From Hanleya hanleyi (lineage: Eukaryota > Mollusca > Polyplacophora > Lepidopleurida > Hanleyidae), in assembly GCA_036873755.1 (NCBI GenBank), contig JAVTVY010020454.1, positions 18,545 to 82,544 of the forward strand: a stretch of 64,000 nt of DNA, in the 5' to 3' direction. The position numbers and the translations under genes were made by a program. Positions 48,501 through 58,774 of this stretch are shown here, in pieces (position 1 is the stretch's first letter; every line of letters begins with the position of its first letter). The notes beneath the pieces were generated by a model that was given only the letters and a program-made list of their open reading frames with translations, ran no database searches and had not been told where the DNA came from.

Positions 48501-51500
48501 GTAAAGGACCACGTGTGTTTACATCATCATGGGTAAATGGCCCCAAAACGGGTGTGGTGGAAGTGCCAAAAATAAGATATTGCATATACAAGAAATTGTT
48601 CAGTCGGCATGAAGTACAATATTATATTGTATACTCAGAAAAGTTTCAAGTCTCATCATTCTCGAAAAACGGGTTGTGAAGTAGGTCATTCATGCAAAAT
48701 CATCAATTTTGAGGCGAAAACCAGCTTGATATAGCATACTCACTATTCCAATACGTAGTCGTAGACCAAATCTGGTTCTGATTATCGTTTATCGCCATAT
48801 GGTTACAGGGAACAATAAGAATTGTTTTCACCTCAGAATCAACTATTTTGCACGAATGCACTACTTCACGACTCTGTTACTCGAGAATCATGAGACTCTG
48901 TGCCTTGAAATTTTTCTAAGTATACAATAAAATATTGTACTTCATGTCAATTAAACAATTTTTTGTAGTGGAAGTATTTTATTTTGGTACTTCTGTATTG
49001 CACCTGACCTGGGACCATTTACCCATCTAAAGATACAGGGTCCTTTCTGGGTAGTGATTCTCAAACACTAAGTTTACTCTGACGCTTAGAAATCACAGTC
49101 TGAATGTTGCAACCAAAAATTACATTATCATACTACAAAAAGCCCAATTCAACAATAATATTGTTATAAATTATTGATTATGTTTATAGATCATGTAATT
49201 TGATTACACACCTGAACTAATTTGGACTCCCATCCTCCACTGAGGAAGAACCAATGCACGGTGGGTATAACACCATAGGCTACCAGCCCCACGTATATCA
49301 GCCGGCGATGTCGGTTCCAGCTGGGGCGTAAATGGTTAGGGTTGAGCTGTATAAACAGTGTGGCCCCCGTTAGGACTGTGATCATTATTAGATAGAGGTC
49401 CCTCCATATCTGTAATAAATACCAGTGATAATTTATATGATAACTAATCATTCAAATCTGTAATAACGTTCACATTTCACTTGTTGTGTACATTATTGAA
49501 AAATTCGACTTTCACTTCTTCAAGTCTTGTCTCCTCAAAAGGATGCCTTTGAAGATAAGCTATTGCTTATCTCATATTATATCATCTTGTAGCTTTGCCC
49601 AACAGGTAAGAATTATCCTATCAATTGATGTGTTCTGTGATACGGTGGACTGTGATTATTAAATTTATCCTTTATCAAAACACATGCTATATATTTCAAA
49701 AGCAATAACTTGGATAGGTAGCATAAAGAATGACGATCATGATGTATAAACAGCTGTTATATTCAATTTGGCAATGACACAATTATAATAAATAGAATGA
49801 AGTTATTTCTTTTTCAAATTGTGACTGAATACTTTCCAATGCATTAACTATTACTTACAGATAGACAGTAGAAGGCGTAATGTACAGCGGGTAAATAACA
49901 GCCAATTATTCCTATAGATATACCAGCCAGGTCCACCGCCAACCACCTCTTACTGGCACGCTCCGAGTGGCAACAGAATATATGAAATCCTGCTGAACAT
50001 ACCATACAAAACTGAAGAAAAAAAATAAGGAAATCAGGAAAATTAGTCATGGCTGCTGCCAATAGTTCATTTGCTTTTAATGTTGCTCTCAATAAAGCTC
50101 AAATCTCAAAATCTTCATTCAGTAGATATTGCTGTACAACTATGTAATATTAAATTTTGGATGGATAATATTTATACATTGACATGGTTATGGCAAGCCA
50201 TTTTCAAATTTATTCGTTTATTTTTTATATAAAAAAATGTATTTTTGATATCAAAAATAAACTTTCACTTTTGATATATAAAACAAGAATTTTTTCATAT
50301 AAAAACTTAACTAATACATACCAAACGGCATATAATATAAAAAAAAAATGATATAAAAAATAGACAAAAATAAATAACAAACAGACTTGCCACACATGGT
50401 ACCTGTTTAAACTGAGCATCCTTGCATCACAAATACGGAGTCAGGCTTGAAAGAGTTTGAAATTGCAATATCTTCATGACCATGGCAAAAGTCAGTACCG
50501 GCGTACAATTATTTACAAGTTTGTTGCTACATTGGCATGATTGATTTAAACATGCAGCTTCGCAAAAAGATTGAGCCCTTCAGGGTGGCACATCATTTGA
50601 GGTTGCACATCATTGGCAATGCACATCATTTAAAATAACAATACATTTATTAATATGATTTCTATATTAGTGATGTTGAGGTTGGATTGAAGGGGGAACT
50701 ATATTATATAACTTCCAATAAAGATTAAAAAAAATTTTGAAAGTAAGCTTACACATCCCATTGTATAGATCTGATAAATACATGTACATGTATAGTTAGG
50801 AAGAATAGATGTGCAATTTGGAGTACGTTCTTGGTGTAACTTTGTGTGATGATATGTGAACAAACTAATAAGCTAATAACAATGCAATAGTTGGAGTAAA
50901 TCTATCATTTCCAGCATGCAATAGGACACCAGCACTGTAGTAAATCCTCGCATATGTATGCAAATAAAAGAATGAACAATGACAACTGTGTTCAATCATA
51001 CTGTAATGCTCCATAATATTAAATGTGCACTGGTAAAGACTGAGACATCACAAACTCATTCAAATTCAGTTTTAATTAATATAGTGAGTTAAATGTGTGG
51101 ACACAGATATGGTTGTGCAAAAGCTTTAGGGTCAACCAGAATTTGATAGCAAAATTTAAGGAAATGGCGTCCTTCATTTAAGGCGACACGAAATTAAAAA
51201 TTAACAGGGGTTCGGTACTGCGGGGCAGTATTCCCCCGCCGGTTATTTTGATATTGTTCTTCTGAAATAAAATAATGTCACCAAACTATTACTAAATACT
51301 ATAAAGGAATATACTGTAGGTGATTTGGTATGTATGCATATACAATGTACACTGCATCTCATGCCTAATAACAGGTTAGTATCACATATAAGAGATATAG
51401 AATTAGAAATTGAAATATGAAGGTATGGAGTTGGGCAATGCATTGAATATGTGTAGCATGATGTAAGCGTCAGGAAAATATGAGGATATGGCATAGAGCG

Positions 51501-52804
51501 AAGCTTAGTTTAGGTGATGAATGGTGGGGCACAGTGTCCCGAGGGTGGGGACATGCTTCCATGGGTAGCGCATGGGTTGAATAAGTGTAGGATCATGTAA
51601 GCTGTGGGAAAATATGATGGTATGGGGTCGGGCAATAGTGCCCCAGGGGTGGGGACATGCTCCTGGGGTTAGTGGATGGGTTGAATAAGTGTACAGGATG
51701 ATCTGAGCTCCCAAACTATATGAGGATATGGGGTCGGGCAAAGCTTACTTTAGGAGATATGGGGTGGGGCTCGGTGCCCCAGGGATGGGGACCTGCTCCC
51801 CGAGGGTAGTGGATGGGTTCAATAAGTGTAGCCAGATGTAAGCATTTGGAATAGATGAGAGTTCGGGGGGTAGTTTAGGAGACATAGGTGAGGCCGAGAA
51901 GCTGTGGACAGGAATTTTCTAAGTCCAAAACTTTAACATTTATTTGGTCCTGCGGTCCCAGGGGTGGGGATATGCTCCCCGAGGGTAGTGGATGGGTTCA
52001 ATATGTGTAGCCCGAGGTAAGCATTAGGAATAGATGAGAGTTCAGGGGGTCGGGCTGGCCTTAGTTTAGGAGACATAAGTGAGGCCGAGAATCTGTGTCA
52101 GCAATTTTCTAAGTCCAAAACTTTAACATTTACTTGGTCCTGGGGTCCCACGGGTGGGGACATGCTCCCCGATGGTAGTGGATGGGTTCAATATATGTAG
52201 CCCGATGTTAAGCATTTGGAATAGATGAGAGTTCGGGGGGTCGGGCTGGCCTTAGTTTAGGAGACATAGGTGAGGCCGAGAAGCTGTGTCAGGAATTTTC
52301 TAAGTCCAAAACTTTAACATTTACTTGGTCCTGGGGTCCCAGGGGTGGGGACATGCTCCTCCAGGGTAGTGGATGGGTTCAGTATGTGTAGCCTGATGGA
52401 AGCATCTGAAATATGAGGGGTTCGGCGGTCGGGCAGGCCTTAGGATCAAACTTTAACATTTACTTGGTCCTGAGGGAAAAATTTCTAAGTCCAAAACTTT
52501 AACATTTACTTGGTCCTGCAGATAGACAGACAGACAGATAGACAGACAGATAGACGGACATCATTGTGGCACCTATATCGAGCTTTCCGCAGCTAAAGCT
52601 ACGGGCTCGATAAAAATTAAGTGTAGATGATAATTTCTCACCTGATAGCAGCAGATTCCTAAAGTTATGATGACATGGTCCGCCAGAGATCCACTAAAGG
52701 ATGGAATGACTATGATGTTATCATACAGCATCAAGTACAGGAACAGGAAAAATCCTCCGAGATGTGACCAGATATTTATGCTTTCATTTGACCAGACAAA
52801 TAAA
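39403..52804 (-). CDS. PAQR3: PAQR3-type progestin/adipoQ receptor (5 exons, N-terminus missing)
   Basis: In transcript order the exons are 52804-52642, 50011-49859, 49409-49212, 48295-48205 and 39530-39403. They join in phase to 243 residues plus TAA, close to the 250 residues of human PAQR3 from the equivalent Ser to its end. Features are NESINIWSH at the first helix, SAGFHIFCCHSE, WLAVDLAGISIGIIGCY, AYGVIPTVHW, FYISKFPERYFPG and IGSSHQWWH. The Ser, Asp and three His residues that coordinate zinc and form the active centre in PAQR proteins are all present, and seven hydrophobic helices can be traced. Mammalian PAQR3 is a Golgi membrane protein that tethers Raf and SCAP/SREBP. The N-terminal exon (about 60 residues in human) was not found in the window; it may lie right of 64000. 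Confidence 0.92.
39630..40565 (-). mobile_element. Non-LTR retrotransposon 3' fragment with RNase H
   Basis: On the minus strand: SDSLSCLQVIESG (about 40375-40330); after a frame break, LICWLPSHIGIKGNTEADEM with AKAALNNE, a typical RNase H C-terminal block; then PRCIPCHEDLTVKHIL and DC, the cysteine motif that follows in Jockey/I-group elements. It ends with GCTGAAATACTGCTGAATGC, GACATTAAAACC and a CT microsatellite tail. Stops and shifts show it is dead. It lies in the last PAQR3 intron in the gene's orientation. Confidence 0.8.
40566..41851. repeat. Intron with a dispersed repeat (GGAAAACAATCCCAAG unit)
   Basis: CCCAGCATGGAAAACAATCC with CAAGAAAGATCCTGTGGCAT and TAGGTACCCAC occurs at 41152-41202, partly again at 41540-41570, and at 43776-43830. 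The family is not recognised. Confidence 0.5.
41852..42210. mobile_element. Diverged copy of the 11296-11617 MITE
   Basis: AAAATGGAGGTAAAAAAAGA at the left is inverted with TTTTTACCTCCAT at the right. TTATTAAGCAAAAAC before the right end matches the 11296 copy. Confidence 0.65.
42290..42345 (+). mobile_element. Solo end of a hAT-like element
   Basis: CAGGGTTCATAGAAATCCAT followed by a T-run and TACCC resembles the left end of the 17431 element. No partner end was found. Confidence 0.4.
42346..44600. other. PAQR3 intron, little recognised
   Basis: Only the second copy of the GGAAAACAATCCCAAG repeat at 43776-43830 was noted. Confidence 0.45.
44615..45350 (+). repeat. Degenerate minisatellite, about 25-bp unit
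   Basis: AGTACATCAATGTGTACCTT with CAGAG recurs about 25 times, commonly 25 bp apart and sometimes 35. GTACA and its inverse TGTAC make each unit partly self-complementary. Three open frames through it are artefacts. Confidence 0.88.
45354..45560 (-). mobile_element. SINE, second family (minus strand)
   Basis: The reverse complement carries GGGGCTCCCGTGG, TCAGCTCCTCGGACAGCTTG, TCACAAGAGTCCTGGGTGTA, AAAAGGAATAAGA and CATTGTGATATGACTGAAAG, then TTGTTGAAAGCAACATTAAA and TCCACTCACT. It is a fuller copy of the 8655-8855 family. Confidence 0.7.
45752..46404. mobile_element. MITE with AGTCAGGGG ends and 37-bp TIR
   Basis: AGTCAGGGGACCAACTTACA followed by GAAGTTATAAATTATAACC is inverted with GGTTATAATTCTTATAACTT and CTGTCAGTTGATCCCCTGAC. 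653 bp, no coding sequence. Confidence 0.82.
46905..46966 (+). repeat. 17-bp tandem repeat, four copies
   Basis: ATATCATGGAACATTAA is repeated at 46905, 46922, 46939 and 46956. Confidence 0.92.
46967..48204. other. PAQR3 intron; C-rich tract at 47377-47450
   Basis: A strongly pyrimidine-skewed stretch with many CCC blocks, so the minus strand could form a quadruplex. Nothing else was recognised. Confidence 0.45.
48205..48295 (-). CDS. PAQR3: PAQR3 exon with KFPERYFPG motif
   Basis: The acceptor CTTTTCTCCGCAG precedes 48295 and the donor GTATGT follows 48205. The 91 nt encode MFVPKVMIMYILGMVAFFFY and ISKFPERYFPG, leaving one base of the Gly codon that the last exon completes. Human PAQR3 has FYISKVPERYFPG here. 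The exon is short and only becomes visible when splice sites are read. Confidence 0.94.
48531..49024. mobile_element. Foldback element in a PAQR3 intron
   Basis: GGGTAAATGGCCCC at the left is inverted with GGGACCATTTACCC at the right. Inside, GTACAATATTATATTGTATA and GTGAAGTAG...CATGCAAAAT are repeated in inverted form. Arms of about 200 bp, near-complete palindrome. Confidence 0.8.
49212..49409 (-). CDS. PAQR3: PAQR3 exon, middle helices
   Basis: The acceptor TTTATTACAG precedes 49409 and the donor GTGTGT follows 49212; 198 nt in phase 0. It encodes IWRDLYLIMITVLTGATLFI, QLNPNHLRPSWNRHRRL and VAYGVIPTVHWFFLSGGW, and ends LVQ. Human PAQR3 has the same order, with HPNYL...QWQRLR and GYGVIPTLHW. 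Confidence 0.94.
49859..50011 (-). CDS. PAQR3: PAQR3 exon with SxxxH and Asp motifs
   Basis: The acceptor TTTTTTCTTCAG precedes 50011 and the donor GTAAGT follows 49859; 153 nt, phase 0 at both ends. It encodes FCMVCSAGFHIFCCHSE, then RASKRWLAVDLAGISIGIIG and CYLPAVHYAFYCLS. It carries the conserved Ser and first zinc-ligand His, and the Asp of the VDLAGIS motif. Confidence 0.94.
50012..51180. other. PAQR3 intron, nothing recognised
   Basis: AT-rich, with a TATAAAA-rich stretch at 50221-50370. Confidence 0.45.
51480..52515 (+). repeat. Tandem repeat of about 186 bp inside HINE 2
   Basis: TTTCTAAGTCCAAAACTTTA with ACATTTACTTGGTCCTG recurs at about 51918, 52103, 52289 and 52483. GGGGTGGGGACATGCTCC, GTAGTGGATGGGTTCA and GATGTAAGC recur between. 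Older, shorter units occupy 51480-51880. Confidence 0.88.
52576..52612 (+). other. 3' terminal hairpin of HINE 2
   Basis: TATCGAGC and GCTCGATA pair around an inner CGCAGCTAAAGCTACG segment. Confidence 0.55.
52642..52804 (-). CDS. PAQR3: PAQR3 exon with first transmembrane helix
   Basis: Read on the minus strand, the acceptor TTTGATTTCAG precedes 52804 and the donor GTGAGA follows 52642. The first base completes a codon (Ser if the upstream exon ends in AG, as in human), then LFVWSNESINIWSH and GGFFLFLYLMLYD follow, ending ITLGICCYQ in phase 0. The residues match the helix-1 region of PAQR3 closely. Confidence 0.9.
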
Positions 52805-53376
52805 CTGAAATCAAAAGACAACAATCAAAATCAATAAACACAAAATCCTCCAAATTTAAACCATGAACATTAACTGTACATGCTTGAACAGTATGATGGA
52901 ATTAAGTACCTTCCTTGTAACATACTCATTTGATCAAAATATGACATTAAACTTTAATTCTCTCTCTCTCTCTCCTACTCATATGATCAGATTGTATACC
53001 TCATATTGTCAGATATTCCCTTAGCCATATAGATATGTGACTCCCATGTCTAAGCAGTTAGCTAGGTGAATGGAGTCGCACATTGCGGGGAACTATATTG
53101 CAGAAGTCCCTTTAAAAAGCAGAAAATCTATGCTAGGCCTAGCAGATGAGTTTTAAATAAAGTGTTTTAATAAATTAAATCATAGGCGTAATTACTGTCT
53201 ACACAAATACAGTACCGGTACGGTACTCTATTATATTAGGCAGCATATAATTTGGCATCAATGAAATGGAAGGTACCATATCTGAAATTGTGACCAGATT
53301 CTATCAGATGTTGGCCATCTAACGTAAAATGTTATGCCCAAATTTGGATGTGCCCAAATTCGACAGCAAAAAAAAA

Positions 53377-55016
53377 CAAGAGCCCAAGGGGCTTCAATAT
53401 ACGCCCGCGTATCTGGGATTACATTGGTCCAAATTTCAAGGTTGTTTAATAGCCTTGATTCCAATTGGTAGCTAGCCTACAATTTTGTGCTTCTGAGAAT
53501 GTAATGTTAATGGATGAATGGACAGAACGCAATATCGCATTACACGACTTCGCCTTCTGTGACTTTTAATGATTTCTTGATTTTGGGGTCACAGTGACCT
53601 TGACCTTTGACTCACATTTTGATATGTAACACATGTCCCTCTAATGTATCTACTGGCAGAAAAAAAGTTATATTTTAATGATTTTCTGATTTTGGGATCA
53701 GTGAACTTGACCTTTGACCTTGACCAAAATTTTGGTACATGACACATCGTCTTCCCTCAATCATGATTTGTATGAATTTCATGATTTTGGGGGTAGGTGA
53801 CCTAGACGTTCGGCATTGACCTACATTTTGGTATGTGCTACATCATGTCCCCCTAATGTACACAAAAAAAGCAGTTTCCAAAGATTTCTTGATTCTGGAG
53901 TCACAGTGACCTTGACTATTGACCTTGACCTAAATTTTGGTAGATGACAAATCGTCTCCCCGTAATTTCTCAATGGACACAAGAAAATCATGATTTTTAA
54001 CAATTTCTCGATTTCGGGGTCACAGTGACCTTGACCTTTGACCAGGTCACTTGACCTACATTTTGGTATGTGACACATCGTGTCGCCTCATGTATCTACT
54101 GACACAAAAACATGCTATTTTAATAATTTCCTGATATTGGGGTCACAGTGATCTTTGACCGTGACCTAATTTTTGGTATGCGACACTTCATTTCGCCCTA
54201 TTGAATCCACTTACAAAAAATTTGAAATTTTTAATTTCCTGATTTATAGGCCACACTGACCGCTGACCTTGATTCTAGGGTCACAGTGACCTTGACCTTT
54301 GACCTTGACCTACATTTTGCTAGGTAACACTTCATGTCCCCCTAATGTATCTACCGACACAAAAAAAAAAGTTATTTTTAATACATTCCTGATTTTGGGG
54401 TCACAGTGACCTTTGACCTTCGACCTAGATTTATTTTTCGGTATGCGACACTTCATTTCCCCCTACTGAATCCACTCACAAAAAATTAGAAATTTTTAAT
54501 GATTTCCTGATTTTTCCGTTACACTGACCTTTGACCTCTGACCTCGACCTACAGTTGGTATGAAAGACATTGTTCCCCCCTAGGGCATCCACTGACCAAA
54601 AATTAGAACTGTAGATAGAAAACTGTCTCAATGATTTCCCGATTCTAGGCAACAGTGACCTTTGACCTCTGACCTCGACCTCAATTTTGGTACGCGACAC
54701 ATCCGTCTCCACCTAGTGTATCCACTCACGAAAAAATACAACTGTGGATAGAAAACGTTCACAGATATAGATCGGACACGAACACTTCAGTGATTTCCTG
54801 TTTTTTAGGATAGTGACCTTTGACCTCTGACCTTGACCTTAATTTTAGTACGCGACACATCGCCTCCCCGTAGGGTATCCACTCACCAAAAATTAGAACT
54901 GTAGATAGAAAACTGTCCCAGATATAGACCGGACACGAGGGACGGACAGACGGATGGATGGACAGACGGACGGAAACCGCCATCACATAATACGTCCGCC
55001 TTTTGGCGGGCGTATA
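53377..55016 (+). mobile_element. HINE/Helentron-like element 3 with GTGACCTTGACC core
   Basis: Begins CAAGAGCCCAAGGGGCTTCA and carries ATACGCCC near the start, inverted with GGGCGTAT of the 3' hairpin (54990-55015). The core has about ten diverged units of 110-130 bp with GTCACAGTGACCTTGACCTT, TGACCTTGACCTA, TTTTGGTATGTGACACATC and CCCCCTAATGTATC. A GACGGACAG microsatellite precedes the hairpin. This satellite is widespread in molluscs. Confidence 0.7.
54990..55015 (+). other. 3' terminal hairpin of HINE 3
   Basis: ATACGTCCGCC and GGCGGGCGTAT pair with one mismatch around a TTTT-containing loop. Confidence 0.65.
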
Positions 55017-57025
55017 AAAATCATGATGTTTTGTGTTCATTGATATAATAAGGGAAGACGATTTGTCATGTACCAAAATTTAGGTCAAGGTCAATAGTCA
55101 AGGTCACGGTGACCCCAGAATCAATCTTTAAAAATAACTTTTTTTTGTGTCAGTAGATACATTAGGGGGACATGTGTCAAGTTCCAAAATGTAGGTCGAA
55201 GGTCAAGGTCACTGTGACCCCAAAATCATGAAATTGTTAAAAATCATGATTTTATTTGTCCACTGATACATTGAAGGGAGACTATGTGTTGTGTTCCAAA
55301 ATTTAGGTCAGGGTCAAATGCCAAGGTCACTGTGACCCCAAAATCAGGAAATCAATAATAATATATTTTTTTTTTTGCCAGTAGATACATTAGGGGGAAA
55401 CGACGTGTTACGTACCAAAATGTGGGTTAAAGGTCAAGGTCACTGTGACCCCGAAATCATGAAATTGTTAAAATTGTGTAGACCTAGTAGTTCTCTCCCT
55501 GCTAAAGGAGGAGAGACCTAGCGGTATATCATTTAGGAGGACATGTTTGACCAGAAAATGTAGCGCACAATAAAGCATGGCAGACGAATCGATCAGCCAA
55601 ATGTCGCTCCTTATATACGTGGGAAGGAAAACGATATACTCACAACCATGATTATCTCAAGGTACTCCTTTCTGGGGTCTTTTCTCTCGCACCTGTTCCA
55701 TTTTCTCCTCGACTCACACCGTTTAAACTTTCTAAGTTGGTTGGACGCGCATGCGTTAACTAACCGGAAGATTGCGATGGTGACATCATCATGGTTTTAT
55801 CCAAACACGTCTCTACCAGTGCAAACGATCTGGACCATATCGTTGTACAGACGGTAGAGATCGTTTGCACTAGTAGAGACGTGTTTGGATAAAACCGTGA
55901 TGATGAGGTCACCATCGCAATCTTCCGGTTATTTAACGCATGCGCGTCCGATCAACTTAGAAAGTTTAAACGGTGTAAGTCGAGGAGTGCGAGAGAAAAG
56001 ACCCCAGAAAGGAGTACCTTGAGATCATCGTGGTTGTGAATATACCGTTTTCCTTCCCAAGTATATGAGGTATGCGGGCCACATTTGGTTGATCGATTCG
56101 TCTGCCGTGCTTTATTGTGCGCTACATTTTCTGGTCAAACGTGTCCTCCTAAATGATATACCGCTAGGTCTCTCCTCCTTTAGCGTGGAGGAACTACTAG
56201 GTCTAGATTTTTGTTGTCCATTGTCGATTGATACTTTAAGGGGAGATGATGTGTCATGTACCAAAACTTAGGTCAAGGTCAAAGGTCAAGGTCACTGTGA
56301 CCCCAAAATCGAGAACTCATTAAATCATTTCCATATACCTGCTCGTGTAATACGATGGTCATCTCGGTCCATCTATCCGTCCATTCATCCATTAACATCC
56401 GTGCAATATCTCTAGATTCAAGGTATGGATTGGTACCAAAATTTGTCAACGGTCAAGGTCACTGTCTTTCAAAACTTAATCTAGTTTAGCTGTCTCCCCT
56501 ACATGTATATGACATTTGTCCAGTAGAGTTGTCTCCCGTGTTTGATACATGTGAAAAACAGCTACATTTAGTTGAACTGTTGTGAAATTAAAACCATATA
56601 TTTTCTAATTTAACTGGGAGAGGGATACTTTATGAACATTATACATGTTTATTAACTCAAGAACAAAGGTTTACTTCATTACTTTTTTCACGTTTTCTTC
56701 CATCATGAAAAATTTTCTCACCTGAAAGGAATTAATTTGAAGGAAAACTACTATTTTCTTGTGTTTGACTATTGTCAATTTCAGTGTGGGATATGTGAGC
56801 TCTCGGCTCTTGTTTCAAGGTCACCTAGTTACCAAGAGTTAAGCCCAATTTACTTTATCATTCAATATATGATGTGATATTTGTTACATTCTCAGAAGCA
56901 CAAAAATGTAGACCTTTCTCTGCATTGCTAGCTACCCATCGGGATCAAAGCTATTAAACAACCTAAAATTTGGACCAGTGTTATTCCAGATTTACAGGCG
57001 TATATTGAAGCCCATTGGGCTCTTG
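55017..57025 (-). mobile_element. Inverted second copy of HINE 3, interrupted
   Basis: From 57025 leftwards the minus strand repeats the start of element 3 (CAAGAGCCCAATGGGCTTCA) and then GTGACCTTGACC-type units down to 55017, where it abuts the end of the first copy. Its own microsatellite and hairpin are missing. A 728-bp palindrome is inserted at 55479-56206. Confidence 0.7.
55479..56206. mobile_element. 728-bp palindromic foldback element
   Basis: TAGACCTAGTAGTTC at the left is inverted at the right, and the match continues with few differences through GCTAAAGGAGGAGAGACCTA, GTTTAAAC, GCATGCG, AATCTTCCGGTT and AACACGTCTCTAC to a centre near 55845. Open frames in both arms are mirror images of each other. 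Confidence 0.9.
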
Positions 57026-58774
57026 TTTAAACATGGTTTGAACACATCAGTGTCAACATGTTTGGGTTTAATTATAAACTCAATTTCAAGTGAACCTGCC
57101 TTTAGAAAAGCATTTGAAACCGAAACATATGATTATTGTATAAAATATGATTAAGATAGAATCTAAAACTTTGATGCAATTCTGTAAGTGATAGGATGGT
57201 GTGGCCTTGACAATTCAACATGGTGTGGATGAGTGATCTGAGTGTTGTTGATATGTTCAGTGTCTTTAATATTAAATATAAACATCTATATTGTAAATGC
57301 ATTGCCTTCTCTTACCCTGGCGATTCCTGTGGGTGTTTTTGTGAGTGTTCCTGTTGTTTTGGAACTCTCTGGTTTCCTGGAATTCTTCTACTTGAAAGCA
57401 GCCTGTTATTTCATATTCTGCAATGTCAAACATGGATACATGGAAATATAGTAACAGATTTCCGCAGATTTGCGCCAACAGCCACCCATAGACTAGTGAT
57501 ACATGTTAGGTAAATATCTTCACAGGTTACGGGGTATATCCAAGAATGTGATGAAAATGGGTCCTTAGACCATTCTGAATAAAATTATACCTACACATAT
57601 ATGTACTAATGTGATTGAAAAAAAATGGTGGGACAAATGATACATACATAATGATATATGTACCTTCCCAACTTTTTAAAAGTATATGTGGATACAAATA
57701 ATATTTCGGTCTTACATTTTATGTCATTATGTCTTACCCAAATACTGTTTCCATTGCTGGTTTGGCCAATGTTGAACTGGTTTCACTCCTCCCTCTTTTA
57801 GGGATTGGTATTCTCATGGCATCACATATATTACCATCAATCTGTCTGTCTGCAGGATAACTTTCATCATGGTAGGCCTAAAAGTATTTATATTATAATA
57901 TATATCACTGTTGGCACTGGGCCATACACTGCATAGATGCTTTGAAACAAGAGATAATATCGGCAAGGGAATGTTTCAAATTTAAATTGGAAAACAAGGA
58001 TGTTTGGGGTGAGAGTCGCGCTACCCATGGTGTTAATAGTCAAAGACCTGTCCACCTGTCCATTGGACAGGCAATTTCAAATTTGGACAGACAAAACTTG
58101 AAAAATTTAACATGATAGAGATATGAAAGAGGGAAGTAGCCTGTCCAATTTAGACAGGCAGATTTTTCATCCTGGCTAACACCCTGCTGCTACCCTCAGA
58201 TGGTAATAGTCACCGATCAGGATCTTATCATGAAGCTCTGGGTTTTCGGTTTTCTGAGTTTAAGCAAAACATATTGTTTTAGCTAATGAAGCTGGTTTAG
58301 ATTTCCCACCATATGCGTGACTGTTCTATTGTTTTATCAGCCTCACAAGTGACTGATATTAAATAATCACAAACTCAAATTAACGTGAATTACTTTGAAT
58401 TATCGATTTAAAAAAATCCTCAAGAAGGGAGGAGTGAGAGAGAGTAATGACCAGATAGGGAAAAGTGTCCAAATGGAGAAATGTCCTACTGTCTATCTCA
58501 CATTTCAAGGGTCACAGACTTTCGGCAATATATCAGGACCACTTTTTCTTGGAGCAATTCCCAACAGCATCTCAAAGTAATTTGTGCATTTTATACTGAA
58601 ATTCCAAGAAAATTTCAGAAACTGTGCATGTTATTATCCTCACTCACTCAGTGACGGCACTGTTATAACATTCTCTCGGACAACTCTTGCTAAACGAAAG
58701 CGGAGATATCAGCTGTTCCATCAGCAGTCAGTGACCCGCACAACTGAGGCAAAGTTTAAATTCTACATGATCTG
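57026..58774. other. PAQR3 upstream intron; exon-like segments unproven
   Basis: Segments with acceptor- and donor-like ends exist on the minus strand at about 57315-57415 and 57733-57845, but the translations do not resemble the PAQR N-terminus. A CCTGTCCAATT/AATTGGACAGG inverted pair lies at 58046-58155. Confidence 0.4.

Larger units (their letters stand above)
51185..52615 (+). mobile_element. HINE/Helentron-like non-autonomous element 2
   Basis: The core is GC-rich tandem repeats, followed by a GATAGACAGACAG microsatellite (52521-52560) and a terminal hairpin at 52576-52612 (TATCGAGC...GCTCGATA). Same architecture as the elements at 645 and 53377 but unrelated sequence. It lies in the first intron recognised in PAQR3; the 5' boundary is approximate. 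Confidence 0.55.

Noticed and set aside
53258..55076. Minus-strand open frames in the GTGACCTTGACC region
   Set aside because: They are repeats of the satellite unit (for example PEIEK and RSRSEVKGQ stretches), not genes.
57272..57478. Exon-like minus-strand segment with good acceptor and donor
   Set aside because: No frame resembles PAQR3, and the sequence is dominated by repeated GGAAC/GTTCC bits.
57733..57845. Minus-strand segment with CAG acceptor and GGTAAG donor that joins PAQR3 in phase
   Set aside because: The translation (RIPIPKRGRSETSSTLAKPA and so on) has none of the conserved PAQR N-terminal residues.
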